A DNA stretch of 64,000 bases from Pleurodeles waltl (lineage: Eukaryota; Chordata; Amphibia; Caudata; Salamandridae). Of this stretch, positions 63,101 to 64,000 are shown piece by piece (the first letter of the stretch is position 1; each line of letters begins with the position of its first letter). The notes beneath the pieces are model-generated. The model searched no databases, was not told where the DNA came from, and saw only the letters and a list, made by a program, of their open reading frames with translations. The position numbers and the translations under genes were made by a program. The DNA is taken from contig NC_090442.1 in assembly GCF_031143425.1 (NCBI RefSeq), positions 422,981,776 to 423,045,775 on the forward strand, given 5' to 3'.

Positions 63101-63760
63101 CAAAGATAAACTTTCTACTACAGGAGGACTATTCTTCTTGGTTTCAGATTCATGATTCAACTTATCGAAATATTTGAAAACTTGTTTATCAAGGCATAGT
63201 AAATAATGTATCTACTCGAGTTTTTAGTATTGTTCATATAATAAGCACTAATAAAAAGCAGTTGTCTTCTTCAGATTCTTACAAGAAGTTGACTGCTTGG
63301 TATAGTAGCTGGAATGATTCATTGCGCATGTTTTGTGTAACTAAAAGTACAAGTATATGAAAACGTGTAGACTTTGGTAATGGCAGTAAGGAGCAGGCTT
63401 CTGTGCTGCTGCATACACTTAAACATGTACTGGAAAGGCTTAGTTCAGAATGAGTGAGGTTGAAATGCCCCCTCTAGCTGTTGGTTGAGGTGAACTGCAC
63501 TACCACGCTCTGATCACGTCAAAGGAGGCTCCTGGTTATACGTAATCTGCACTGGTAAGTCCGAAATTGAATGAAATTGTACCAATCCAAATATTTGTTT
63601 TTGCCTTTATGCAGTGTAACTATACTCACTTCAAGCCTCTGGAGTCGTGTGTTGCTCAGAATCATGATTATAAGTGGCATGACGCTGTGAAACGATTCTT
63701 CAAATGTTCCTGTGGGAACAGAACAATCTCGCTGGACAGACTGCCTAATAAACACTGCAG
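2264..63760 (+). CDS. mcm10: MCM10 replication initiation factor, 16 coding exons (partial at both ends)
   Basis: MCM10 is a nuclear DNA-binding scaffold that helps activate the CMG helicase and links it to DNA polymerase alpha at replication origins and forks. Coding exons are 2264-2602, 3290-3400, 6906-7046, 8678-9080, 16240-16405, 17893-18060, 18329-18445, 20935-21131, 21886-21983, 28191-28304, 28395-28503, 28598-28823, 35224-35365, 53621-53739, 56931-57044 and 63615-63760. All introns are GT–AG and all phases match, giving about 904 residues, numbered here from the first visible codon. Domains in order: acidic N terminus (1–113), coiled coil (about 114–137), OB-fold (about 330–460), CCCH zinc finger (about 463–493), basic linker, then a C-terminal domain with a Cys/His zinc region (about 846–903). 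The start codon lies in an upstream exon I could not identify, and the final exon lies beyond the window. Recognition rests on close resemblance along the whole length to vertebrate MCM10, which is about 875 residues in human. Confidence 0.96.
2603..3289 (+). other. MCM10 intron, 687 bp
   Basis: GT–AG intron between the acidic exon and the coiled-coil exon. Nothing recognisable lies inside apart from a short TG/TA-rich patch near 2720–2740. Confidence 0.85.
3290..3400 (+). CDS. mcm10: MCM10 exon: coiled coil
   Basis: Residues 114–150. It contains ELKQMQEQMKKLQKQL, a heptad-like amphipathic helix that matches the self-association coiled coil of vertebrate MCM10. A basic Ser/Lys stretch follows. 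The acceptor is gtag (ending at 3289) and the donor is gtaagc at 3401. It is phase 1 on both sides, so this exon could be skipped without a frameshift. Confidence 0.95.
3586..4065. mobile_element. Non-autonomous TIR DNA element (MITE-like), ~480 bp
   Basis: The ends form an imperfect terminal inverted repeat of about 23 bp. The left end begins TAAGGGCCTGATTACG (3586) and the right end, read on the opposite strand, begins TAAGGGCCGGATTTCA. The flanks look like a TTAA or TA target. The inside is GC-rich compared with the AT-rich intron. It contains a strong hairpin around 3801–3842, with arms GTTCTC and CCAGCC/GGCTGG around TTTTCATGAAAA. The ORFs crossing it show no transposase. Superfamily is uncertain. 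Confidence 0.6.
4172..4221. repeat. (AT)n microsatellite
   Basis: About 25 uninterrupted AT dinucleotides in an AT-rich part of the intron. Confidence 0.97.
4222..4629 (+). other. AT-rich intron sequence
   Basis: Very A/T-rich filler between the (AT)n tract and the hAT-like element. No coding or structural feature was seen. Confidence 0.7.
4630..5650. mobile_element. hAT-like non-autonomous DNA transposon, ~1.0 kb
   Basis: The left end is CAGGGCTCGAAAAATC (4630). The right end read on the other strand is CAGGTCTCGAAAAATC (from 5650), a 16-bp TIR with one mismatch. The subterminal sequences also pair loosely (TACTGGACC versus TACTAGACC, and CACTTG/CAAGTG). CAGG-type termini are typical of the hAT superfamily. 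No hAT transposase is recognisable inside. The 8 bp flanking each end do not match clearly, so the expected 8-bp target duplication is not demonstrated. Confidence 0.6.
5651..6905 (+). other. Rest of MCM10 intron 2
   Basis: AT-rich intron holding the (GT)n(AT)n tract at 6055–6116 and then more balanced sequence up to the acceptor at 6905. No protein or RNA gene was seen. Confidence 0.7.
6055..6116. repeat. Compound (GT)n(AT)n microsatellite
   Basis: A GT run passes into an uninterrupted AT run of about 45 bases. Confidence 0.95.
6906..7046 (+). CDS. mcm10: MCM10 exon: linker
   Basis: Residues 151–197. It contains ESDVFSAQLVCPAVPKVK, which lines up with the conserved FSAEL–VPALP segment of vertebrate MCM10 just after the coiled coil. 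The acceptor is tacag at 6901–6905 and the donor is gtacag at 7047. Phase 1 on both sides. Confidence 0.94.
7047..8677 (+). other. MCM10 intron, 1.6 kb
   Basis: GT–AG intron. Short ORFs inside (for example 7899–8183) have no recognisable features. No transposon with identifiable ends was found. Confidence 0.7.
8678..9080 (+). CDS. mcm10: MCM10 exon: long Ser/Pro/Asn-rich linker
   Basis: Residues 198–331, the largest exon here. It is rich in Ser, Pro, Asn and Thr with no predicted fold, and it ends in the conserved VEKFSGLRIR motif that precedes the OB-fold (human VEAFSGLRLR). The acceptor is tctacag (ending at 8677) and the donor is gtaagt at 9081. The segment appears roughly twice as long as the matching human linker, so it is lineage-expanded, yet it keeps an open frame and good splice sites. 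Confidence 0.93.
9171..11040 (-). mobile_element. L2/CR1-like non-LTR retrotransposon, 5'-truncated and decayed
   Basis: On the minus strand, open stretches at 10988–10533, 10493–9963 and 9921–9715 give successive parts of a LINE reverse transcriptase ORF: the region before RT, then RT with VLEKIINRWL and YVDHTQL (a degenerate YADDTQL catalytic box), then the C-terminal part with NLGIVIKSKL. Stops and frameshifts separate them. The 3' end near 9171–9220 reads, on the minus strand, GCTCTACAAATCTG before a TATAAC-type tail, as in L2/CR1-group elements. Catalytic Asp is partly lost (VDH for ADD), so the copy is dead. Confidence 0.8.
11041..13808 (+). other. Intron sequence between LINE and family A repeat
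   Basis: Low-information intron DNA. Some of it is purine-rich on the + strand (11400–12000) and could be old transposon, but no protein domain, TIR or LTR pair was recognised. Confidence 0.55.
13809..15872 (-). mobile_element. Family A solo-LTR-like repeat, minus orientation, ~2.06 kb
   Basis: This block is the reverse complement of the repeat at 60806–63051. Matching landmarks occur in the same order, including the GCCAGGT end, the TAAAGTGCAC-rich part, the AAACATGTCTCAG part, the Ctx-spaced poly-A/GCCAGGCCCAAAC part, and the end reading GACCCGATTTTCAACA on the minus strand. The termini are TG…(T/C)A-like. Flanking 5-mers (CTACA and CCATA) do not agree, so a target duplication is not shown. 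It has no protein-coding capacity. A 31-bp unit is tandemly duplicated at 15711–15771. Confidence 0.75.
15711..15771. repeat. 31-bp tandem duplication
   Basis: The unit beginning ACACCGCATAGCAGTGG is repeated head to tail almost perfectly, inside the family A repeat. The plus-strand copy at 60806 has only one related TTTACC–CTG segment here. Confidence 0.9.
15873..16239 (+). other. End of MCM10 intron 4
   Basis: Unique-looking intron sequence leading to the acceptor attttgcag (16231–16239). Confidence 0.75.
16240..16405 (+). CDS. mcm10: MCM10 exon: start of OB-fold core
   Basis: Residues 332–387. It includes RPRVSSVEMERRMTGRK and LIRLSQL, then DWVTFGVIVKKITPQSAN, almost identical to the start of the conserved internal domain of vertebrate MCM10, where the OB-fold binds single-stranded DNA and polymerase alpha. 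Splice signals are ttttgcag and gtaagt; the phase at the donor is 0. Confidence 0.97.
16406..17892 (+). other. MCM10 intron, 1.5 kb
   Basis: GT–AG intron with no recognisable repeat or gene. A pyrimidine-poor stretch precedes the gtttgtag acceptor. Confidence 0.75.
17893..18060 (+). CDS. mcm10: MCM10 exon: OB-fold core
   Basis: Residues 388–443. FSIWRLSDLKNMDKF is followed by ISLFLFGDVHKEHWKTEQG and VLGLLNANPLKPKEGSDE. This is the central beta-barrel of the OB-fold, and the hydrophobic ISLFLFG strand corresponds to the region proposed as a PCNA-interacting motif in yeast Mcm10. Exactly 56 codons, phase 0 on both sides. Confidence 0.97.
18061..18328 (+). other. MCM10 intron, 268 bp
   Basis: Short GT–AG intron with a good polypyrimidine tract (ttccttctccctccacag). 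Nothing else was seen. Confidence 0.85.
18329..18445 (+). CDS. mcm10: MCM10 exon: OB-fold end and first half of zinc finger
   Basis: Residues 444–482: VCFSVDNPQKILIMGE, then LGTCKARKKNGDPCTQTV. It carries the first two cysteine ligands (C-X9-C) of the conserved MCM10 zinc finger; the remaining ligands come from the next exon. The donor is gttggt at 18446, weaker than the other donors, but the protein join (VNL–NDCEYC) matches the vertebrate sequence exactly, so the boundary is secure. Confidence 0.96.
18446..20934 (+). other. MCM10 intron, 2.5 kb
   Basis: AT-rich intron that carries the hAT-like element at 18759–19254. The rest shows only a short 36-bp direct repeat around 20434–20487 (AAACCTTATTTTATAA twice). 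Confidence 0.75.
18759..19254. mobile_element. hAT-like non-autonomous element with 8-bp target duplication, 496 bp
   Basis: The octamer CTTATGAT occurs immediately on both sides (18751–18758 and 19255–19262). The element starts TAGGGCTCCCGGTTT and its other end, read on the opposite strand, starts TAAGGCTCACAGTTTT, an imperfect TIR of about 15 bp. An 8-bp duplication with short TIRs is the hAT hallmark. The interior is AT-rich and noncoding, with related TATTTATCC segments near both sides. Confidence 0.8.
20935..21131 (+). CDS. mcm10: MCM10 exon: second half of zinc finger
   Basis: Residues 483–547. NDCEYCQYHVQSQYKKL supplies the last Cys and His ligands (overall C-X9-C-X11-C-X2-H). The exon then continues through a basic stretch to LCQDGFHYGGVSSMAYAA, conserved in vertebrates. 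The donor gtaagt at 21132 splits a Val codon. Confidence 0.97.
21132..21885 (+). other. MCM10 intron, 754 bp
   Basis: GT–AG intron. Antisense ORFs at 21389–21734 show no recognisable domain. Confidence 0.75.
21886..21983 (+). CDS. mcm10: MCM10 exon: post-zinc-finger segment
   Basis: Residues 548–580: AAAVAPKKTIQTKLSNIVVR and then a helix ending EAQKL. It matches the human IAAAVAPKKKIQTTLSNLVV segment. The acceptor is tacag and the donor is gtaata. Confidence 0.95.
22950..24180 (+). repeat. Strongly G+T-skewed low-complexity tract
   Basis: For about 1.2 kb the + strand is dominated by TGTG, GTGG, TTTG and GGTG words with few C. The long minus ORF here (24028–23708) is an artefact of this: its product is almost all Thr, Leu, Pro, His, Asn and Tyr. 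It is probably a degenerate simple or satellite repeat. Confidence 0.7.
24310..24450. repeat. Degenerate ~30-bp minisatellite rich in CCCTA and CCAAT-like words
   Basis: Variants of a unit resembling AGCCCTAGCC followed by CCAATCAGAACC recur about four or five times (for example AACCCTAGCCAGTCAG, GAGCCAATCGGAGCCC, CACCCAATCAGAACCC, TCAGCCATTCAGAAAC). It sits between the G/T-skewed tract and a poly-A run. Confidence 0.65.
25430..26240 (+). mobile_element. L1/Tx1-like LINE reverse transcriptase fragment
   Basis: The + strand reading at 25435–25689 contains YRLLSMFNLDYKVISKVLA and RNQNGFIPMRS, the fingers and palm start of an L1-clade reverse transcriptase. In shifted frames it continues with GAKTGYLLSPVLL (25880–25920), then SLYADDLLIL around 26009–26037, which keeps the catalytic YADD, then SGSTGRKK. 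Stops and frameshifts interrupt it, so this is an inactive fragment. Ends are not defined; a run of A at 26227–26240 follows. Confidence 0.8.
26241..28190 (+). other. MCM10 intron 9, right part
   Basis: Noncoding. Around 27000–27330 and 27790–27900 the sequence looks like an old interspersed repeat (palindromic TTATAGTT/AACTATAA words near 27805–27890), but no ends were found. The last 240 bp are pyrimidine-rich. Confidence 0.5.
27955..28145 (+). repeat. Pyrimidine-rich tract before exon
   Basis: About 190 bp that are mostly C and T on the + strand (for example TTTCTCTCTTTTTTCCTC and CTCCTTCTTTCTTGCTC). It ends some 45 bp upstream of the acceptor at 28190. Confidence 0.75.
28191..28304 (+). 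CDS. mcm10: MCM10 exon: conserved EFKELL helix
   Basis: Residues 581–618. ELQCSDEFKELLGMPSPGA then HLKKHLNKSAA matches human SCSEEFKELMDLPTCGA. The acceptor is tctttcag and the donor is gtaatg. Phase 1 on both sides. Confidence 0.95.
28395..28503 (+). CDS. mcm10: MCM10 exon: basic helix
   Basis: Residues 619–654. QSISASALLKQQRQQMLE followed by SRKKRAEETQKR matches the human SISASALLKQQKQRMLE segment. It is only 90 bp from the preceding exon and 94 bp from the next. The donor is gtatga at 28504. Confidence 0.96.
28598..28823 (+). CDS. mcm10: MCM10 exon: linker to C-terminal domain
   Basis: Residues 655–730. Proline-rich linker, then PKLGRGFSEGDDILFF and SPPPAPKLSVSAEAKK, matching human PKLGRGVLEGDDVLFY–SPPPRPKLSALAEAKK. 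The acceptor is ctgttag and the donor is gtaaga; phase 0 at the donor. Confidence 0.96.
28824..30790 (+). other. MCM10 intron 12, left part
   Basis: No protein domain or element with clear ends was seen. There are short A runs near 30110–30140. Confidence 0.65.
30791..31415. repeat. Duplicated ~200-bp repeat with a palindromic arm
   Basis: A segment starting AACACCACAAAATAAAATG occurs at 30791 and again at 31105 in the same orientation, with similarity continuing through GATCTGGGTTTAATC and the CTGCTCCCC part. The second copy is followed by an inverted version: arms at about 31129–31188 and 31331–31391 pair over about 58 bp with few mismatches. No coding capacity. Confidence 0.8.
31416..32080 (-). 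mobile_element. Family B LTR-like repeat, truncated, minus orientation
   Basis: Reverse complement of the left part of the repeat at 45939–48530. Shared landmarks are the terminal TGTAGGAAA(G/C)TGCCCC, then AGCACCCCTG, the tracts around GTACTAAAG, CATTAC, and TACTGGGCACTGGTCA, and GGTATCAAACA. One terminus is intact (32080). The other is lost where the palindromic repeat begins, near 31415. Noncoding. Confidence 0.75.
32160..33330 (-). mobile_element. L1-like LINE ORF2 endonuclease remnant
   Basis: On the minus strand, frames around 33310–32938 give the apurinic endonuclease region (VAIQMKL, TIVNIYAS, GDF-CV-NPVLD), and 32928–32629 gives ISDHNEIVITL (the catalytic SDH motif) and IQNYFEENEGTAS, the segment joining endonuclease to reverse transcriptase. 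Weaker similarity continues to about 32380. Several stops and frameshifts occur. It is a different part of ORF2 from the + strand fragment at 25430, so the two need not come from one insertion. Confidence 0.78.
33331..33900 (+). other. Intron sequence flanking retroviral remnant
   Basis: No coding feature. If the env remnant next to it has a 3' LTR, it would lie here (minus orientation), but I could not define one. Confidence 0.4.
33900..34480 (-). mobile_element. Endogenous retrovirus env (transmembrane subunit) remnant
   Basis: The minus-strand reading 34389–34018, extendable upstream to about 34470, has the layout of a retroviral TM ectodomain: a helical stretch, then LDMMTAMQGGVCA, which corresponds to the conserved region before the disulphide loop of gamma/epsilon-type Env. 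The Cys pair expected just after it is replaced, and a hydrophobic stretch appears further on in another frame. Frameshifts and missing cysteines show it is non-functional. Surface-subunit sequence may extend towards 35100 but is not recognisable. Confidence 0.65.
34481..35223 (+). other. Intron sequence before exon
   Basis: May contain the rest of the decayed retroviral env on the minus strand, but no confident domain was seen. The last 60 bp include the polypyrimidine tract and acceptor ttttag of the next exon. Confidence 0.5.
35224..35365 (+). CDS. mcm10: MCM10 exon: basic C-terminal linker
   Basis: Residues 731–777. LLAIGKLRQKGQILSKANP then NSIKRKLSSPSDIVKVAQR matches human LAAITKLRAKGQVLTKTNP. 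The donor is gtatgc at 35366; phase 1. The exon lies only about 430 bp upstream of the Gypsy insertion. Confidence 0.96.
35366..35798 (+). other. Start of the 18-kb MCM10 intron
   Basis: Unique-looking intron sequence up to the target site of the Gypsy element. The 5-bp ATACC target copy is at 35794–35798. Confidence 0.8.
35799..36000 (+). repeat. Gypsy 5' LTR (202 bp)
   Basis: Pairs with 40462–40663. The first base is G where the 3' LTR has T, so the canonical TG start is mutated here. It contains GCTCGCGCTGCCGAATG and a TATTAAACTACTTATAA segment that may hold promoter or poly-A signals. Unusually short for a Gypsy LTR. Confidence 0.93.
36002..36011 (+). promoter_or_regulatory. Primer binding site, probably tRNA-Ser
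   Basis: TGGCGACGAG begins one base after the 5' LTR. From knowledge of vertebrate tRNAs it is complementary to the 3' end (CTCGTCGCCA) of a serine tRNA. Complementarity beyond 10 bases is poor in this copy. Confidence 0.6.
36012..36833 (+). other. Gypsy untranslated leader
   Basis: Sequence between the primer site and the first gag codon. An internal near-repeat is present: GTCACCAAGCTTGTGGC at 36286 and GTCACCAAGCTCGTGGC at 36398, with GGGCAACGGGAAAGACTT-like sequence following both, a ~115-bp tandem duplication. Confidence 0.6.
36834..37448 (+). pseudogene. Gypsy gag, broken
   Basis: The reading starts at ATG 36834 (MEGFTAPGFFLNNPG) with a conserved WEDWKEGFEAYVLA motif, and is cut by a TAA at 37083. 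It resumes in the same frame (FGKKKNVAVERLKFL) and runs to two zinc knuckles, CFKCGLKGHIA and CRRCKSKGHFARVC, then stops at 37446–37448. The capsid is shorter than usual between VKSYDL and the first knuckle, which suggests an internal deletion near 37185. Gag normally forms the particle and packages RNA; this one cannot be made whole. Confidence 0.85.
37430..38820 (+). pseudogene. Gypsy protease and reverse transcriptase, broken
   Basis: The protease active-site motif ADSGAR (D-S-G) is at about 37473–37490, in a frame shifted from gag and followed by a TAA near 37516. The reverse transcriptase is open from 37552. It has LVAPVVIAKK-type fingers (WLAPVVIAKKANGNIRLC), LDLSSAYHQI with the first catalytic Asp, and FKHMPFGLASA. 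The catalytic pair that should read FQDD is FQDY at about 38317–38328, so one metal-binding Asp is lost. A frameshift near 38772, at the start of RNase H (NTDASSW), ends the frame. Confidence 0.9.
38772..39326 (+). pseudogene. Gypsy RNase H and connection, broken
   Basis: From 38772, in a new frame, it continues with DGKEVTITYTSRPLS, NYSTIEKEALACWWG (the RNase H motif with catalytic Glu) and FVIRTDHHPLI. A stop at 39063–39065 interrupts the HYEL–YLPGKKNVL junction, and a further stop follows at 39324. Confidence 0.85.
39336..40408 (+). pseudogene. Gypsy integrase, broken
   Basis: The zinc-binding HHCC domain is present (GHLGTSASKRR, ECVLCAW). The catalytic core has IDLIGPF (39620s), then a frameshift near 39650–39690, TDNGVQFVSN (second Asp, about 39790) and NPESNGLLERWNRT (catalytic Glu, about 39880). 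Another frameshift comes near 40000, with TGKSPFEIIRGRKPR following and a C-terminal tail to the stop at 40406–40408. An in-frame TAG sits at 39760. All three catalytic acids survive, but the frame does not. Confidence 0.88.
40450..40460 (+). promoter_or_regulatory. Gypsy polypurine tract
   Basis: GAAAAGGGGAT directly precedes the 3' LTR, as expected for the plus-strand DNA primer. Confidence 0.75.
40462..40663 (+). repeat. Gypsy 3' LTR (202 bp)
   Basis: Starts TGTTGTGTCC and ends ATTATTACA, so it has canonical TG…CA ends. It is followed at once by the target copy ATACC. Confidence 0.93.
40669..43190 (+). other. Intron between Gypsy and DIRS-like elements
   Basis: No gene seen. Two C-rich stretches, 41080–41370 and 42120–42345, share a module ending CAC(T/C)GCTGAAAAGAATG with similar flanks, in direct orientation, and may be copies of one interspersed repeat. 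Minus ORF 43115–42777 could be the far end of the DIRS-like element but has no recognisable domain. Confidence 0.5.
43464..44810 (-). pseudogene. DIRS-like reverse transcriptase/RNase H, broken
   Basis: Minus-strand fragments in shifting frames: QQNVRSGYMLEF (about 44700) and LRELQQEILSLL, which resemble the start of the DIRS RT; then LKLQILGVILD (about 44090); then MRPVQQKLENQW (about 43975); then QVLRQWRFYANLNAG (about 43880) and the RNase H start DAPMDSSGVHMQELS and MLPINVLEHQSIRLS (43800–43690). Much of the RT palm between 44480 and 44130 is missing or unreadable, including the catalytic YxDD box. Confidence 0.7.
44950..45930 (-). pseudogene. DIRS-like gag, C-terminal part, broken
   Basis: Minus-strand text includes SLMDMPPIVVKQPLVPPTS (about 45800), DKEGEYPQEDDKGDVEWDDY (about 45700), WLKKFNLPMALVEQQNL (about 45560), and QKWYDILPLLDLIPENK (about 45270). 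These are typical of the acidic and helical parts of amphibian DIRS ORF1. Frames shift several times. Confidence 0.65.
45934..45938. repeat. Probable left target-site copy of the family B insertion
   Basis: TCGAC directly before the element; TTGAC follows its other end at 48531–48535 (4 of 5 match). Confidence 0.55.
45961..46455. mobile_element. Probable nested insertion inside family B repeat
   Basis: Compared with the family B copy at 31416–32080, these ~490 bp are foreign. The text resumes homology at AGCACCCCTG (46461). The insert has an 11-base A run near 45999 and a repeated phrase (ACTTACCATTG–CTGGCTCC twice, 46040 and 46071). No TIR or target copy was defined. Confidence 0.5.
48167..48222. 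repeat. 28-bp tandem duplication
   Basis: The unit GCATAAACATACACTGTTGG plus TTAACATT occurs twice head to tail inside the family B repeat. Confidence 0.92.
48600..49660 (-). pseudogene. DIRS-like gag, N-terminal part, broken
   Basis: Minus-strand fragments contain a degenerate HxxC…H-type knuckle region (about 49530–49440), ETRLALYVLERK (about 49390), TKSAQKRKHVHVH (about 49290), a Lys-rich stretch, and VDNIIYDKYRNNVSQF (48900s). In layout they fit the N-terminal half of a DIRS ORF1. The identification leans on the order relative to the better-recognised part across the family B insertion. Confidence 0.5.
49973..50690. mobile_element. Palindrome-rich TIR element (MITE/foldback-like), ~720 bp
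   Basis: The ends are inverted: AGGGCCAGATGTAGCA at the left versus AGGGTCAGATGTAGGA read from the right, within TTAA/TAA flanks. Inside are several further inverted repeats, including a perfect 32-bp palindrome at 50108–50139, a hairpin at about 50325–50375 (arms CAGAG-AGGCAGTGG) and many CGCAAA/TTTGCG words. Translations are shadows with no transposase. Not AT-rich, unlike the DNA around it. Confidence 0.75.
50722..50770. repeat. (ATT)n-rich simple repeat
   Basis: Imperfect ATT/AATATT run directly after the palindrome-rich element. Confidence 0.85.
50771..52735 (+). other. Intron sequence, no gene
   Basis: No domain, TIR or LTR pair was found. 51290–51690 has the feel of an interspersed repeat, but without a second copy in the window this cannot be shown. 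Confidence 0.55.
52736..53041. repeat. Two-copy tandem repeat, ~153-bp unit
   Basis: Unit 1 (52736–52888) and unit 2 (52889–53041) share, at constant 153-bp spacing, ACAGTGACTA, GC-TGTAT, GAAATAT-T, CAT or CGT–ATAAAT/ATCAAT, TTGTGGA-TAGT and GCAAAA-TAAGC. Roughly 70% alike by eye. Noncoding and AT-rich. Confidence 0.75.
53042..53620 (+). other. End of the 18-kb MCM10 intron
   Basis: Noncoding. Holds the G run at 53530–53550 and the acceptor tgtcctccag (53611–53620). Confidence 0.8.
53530..53550 (+). repeat. Uninterrupted poly-G run, 21 bases
   Basis: Twenty-one G in a row, 70 bp before the exon acceptor. Such runs are prone to slippage and to sequencing error, so the exact length is doubtful. 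Confidence 0.9.
53621..53739 (+). CDS. mcm10: MCM10 exon: C-terminal domain
   Basis: Residues 778–817. DEEEPATKKKREQLAYLESE then EFQRILNAKSKHSGFVKE matches human LEPARKKRREQLAYLESEEF. It contains a nuclear-localisation-like KKKR cluster. The acceptor is cctccag and the donor is gtagga; phase 0 at the donor. Confidence 0.97.
53740..56930 (+). other. MCM10 intron, 3.2 kb
   Basis: Noncoding. Contains a family A fragment at about 55185–55359. Around 54140–54360 there are short inverted words (TATAGCCC/GGGCTATA) that may mark another repeat with undefined ends. Confidence 0.65.
55185..55359 (-). mobile_element. Family A LTR-like repeat, terminal fragment
   Basis: On the minus strand it begins TGTTGGACCTGGCCC and continues through GACTTTTTGCCTCC and CACTTTATCACTGG to a GCACGTGCTCT segment, in the same order as the first ~170 bp of the family A copies at 60806 and 15872. 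The rest is missing. Confidence 0.72.
56931..57044 (+). CDS. mcm10: MCM10 exon: C-terminal zinc region start
   Basis: Residues 818–855. AEAEQQERYFEPLVKKEQ then MEEKMRNIKEQKCRAVSCKT, nearly identical to human. It supplies the first cysteines of the C-terminal zinc-binding domain. Exactly 38 codons, phase 0 on both sides; acceptor tttgcag, donor gtgagt. Confidence 0.98.
57045..58779 (+). other. MCM10 intron 15, left part
   Basis: Noncoding and AT-rich. 57650–58100 has a GC-richer patch with an AGCGCTAGCGCT palindrome at about 57956–57967 and looks like part of an old repeat. No domain was seen. Confidence 0.55.
58780..59800 (+). mobile_element. Tc1/mariner-like DNA transposon, decayed
   Basis: The + strand carries the remains of a Tc1-type transposase in shifting frames: STHFGIIF (about 58975), SKACKILWIVV (about 59040), KYYAAKESDHYCEV (about 59170), NMNGGEYRRIF (about 59282), FTFQHDN (59358–59377, the region of the second catalytic Asp) and WPSPSHYLNLIERL (about 59378–59420, with the catalytic Glu). 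The segment normally lying between the last two motifs is deleted, and there are many stops. Terminal inverted repeats were not located with confidence, so the ends are approximate. Confidence 0.8.
59801..60805 (+). other. MCM10 intron 15, middle part
   Basis: No gene, and no element with defined ends. The last five bases (60801–60805, ACCCT) are the target copy of the family A insertion. Confidence 0.6.
60806..63051 (+). mobile_element. Family A solo-LTR-like repeat with perfect 5-bp target duplication, 2.25 kb
   Basis: Starts TGTTAGACCTGGCATCC and ends GACCCCATTTCTAAAA, where the inverted-end consensus would be TCTAACA. The 5-mer ACCCT flanks both sides (60801–60805 and 63052–63056). The same sequence, reversed, fills 13809–15872. 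No reverse transcriptase, gag or integrase lies inside, and the ORFs (for example 61926–62300) have no known domain. With TG-type ends, a 5-bp duplication and no internal region, a solo LTR is the simplest reading. (TCTG)4 lies at about 61127–61142. Confidence 0.75.
63057..63614 (+). other. End of MCM10 intron 15
   Basis: Unique-looking AT-rich intron sequence ending in the acceptor tttatgcag (63606–63614). Confidence 0.8.
63615..63760 (+). CDS. mcm10: MCM10 exon: C-terminal zinc region
   Basis: Residues 856–903. CNYTHFKPLESCVAQNHDY is followed by KWHDAVKRFFKCSCGN and SLDRLPNKHC, matching human CAYTHFKLLETC–HDGVKRFFKCPCGN. Cys and His residues here complete the C-terminal zinc motifs used in DNA and protein contacts. 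The donor gtatgg at 63761 splits a codon; the remaining Cys-containing tail (about 40 residues in human) must lie past the window. Confidence 0.98.
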
Positions 63761-64000
63761 GTATGGAGAGGGGTGCTGCTTGCATCCTTGCCTTCTCAAG
63801 TGAAGAGTGATTCTGAACAGATAGTAGGGCAAGAGTTGGTTATTAAAGGTTTGGTAGTGCAAAGAGTATTTGAACCTTCTAAGTAGATTTTCTAACTTTG
63901 TACACCTATTTGAAAATGGAATCTCTTTCAGACATGCAATTATCAGTTTGAGCCAGTAACACCTCCTTGTGCAGTGTAAGCTGTGCTCATCACCAGATAT
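63761..64000 (+). other. Start of the next MCM10 intron
   Basis: No further exon was seen before the window ends. Confidence 0.8.

Noticed and set aside
1..64000. CRISPR arrays, tRNA or rRNA genes, bacterial-type operons, riboswitches
   Set aside because: None seen. The gene structure is eukaryotic, and no tRNA-like A/B box pair or rRNA segment was recognised by eye.

Overview
This window is vertebrate nuclear DNA. Coding sequence comes in short exons bounded by GT–AG introns, and the introns are full of decayed transposons. The only host gene I can support is MCM10, the replication initiation factor, on the + strand. Sixteen consecutive coding exons (2264–63760) join in frame to about 904 residues. 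The first codons and the last roughly 40 residues lie outside what can be seen. The protein reads like a tetrapod MCM10. The repeat content (a DIRS-type tyrosine-recombinase retroelement, a Ty3/Gypsy element with short LTRs, L2/CR1-like and L1/Tx1-like LINEs, Tc1 and hAT-like DNA elements, very long solo-LTR-like repeats) suggests an amphibian, most likely a salamander or newt. The species is an inference.

Layout. 1–2263: upstream or first-intron DNA with no recognised gene. 2264–9080: exons for the acidic N terminus, the coiled coil and a long linker, with a TIR element (3586–4065) and a hAT-like element (4630–5650) in the second intron. 9081–16239: a 7-kb intron with a minus-strand L2/CR1-like LINE (about 9171–11040) and a long LTR-like repeat, family A (13809–15872). 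16240–21983: exons of the OB-fold and CCCH zinc-finger DNA-binding core, plus a 496-bp hAT-like element with an 8-bp target duplication (18759–19254). 21984–28190: a 6-kb intron with a strongly G/T-skewed tract and an L1/Tx1-like reverse transcriptase fragment. 28191–28823: three tightly packed exons. 28824–35223: a 6.4-kb intron with a palindromic repeat, a truncated family B repeat, an L1-like endonuclease remnant and a retroviral env remnant, all decayed. 35224–35365: one exon.

The 18-kb intron 35366–53620 is the transposon showcase. It holds a complete-length but dead Ty3/Gypsy element with matching 202-bp LTRs and a 5-bp duplication (35799–40663). Next comes a minus-strand DIRS-like element (about 43200–49660), split by a 2.6-kb solo-LTR-like family B insertion (45939–48530). 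After it lies a palindrome-rich TIR element (49973–50690). 53621–63760: the last three visible exons, for the C-terminal zinc region, with a dead Tc1/mariner copy (about 58780–59800) and a second full-length family A repeat with a perfect 5-bp duplication (60806–63051).

One gene product is encoded for the host. Everything else is intron, and no second host gene or obvious new biological system is visible. The best-supported unusual material is the two families of 2–2.6 kb solo-LTR-like repeats and the nested-insertion history of the large intron.
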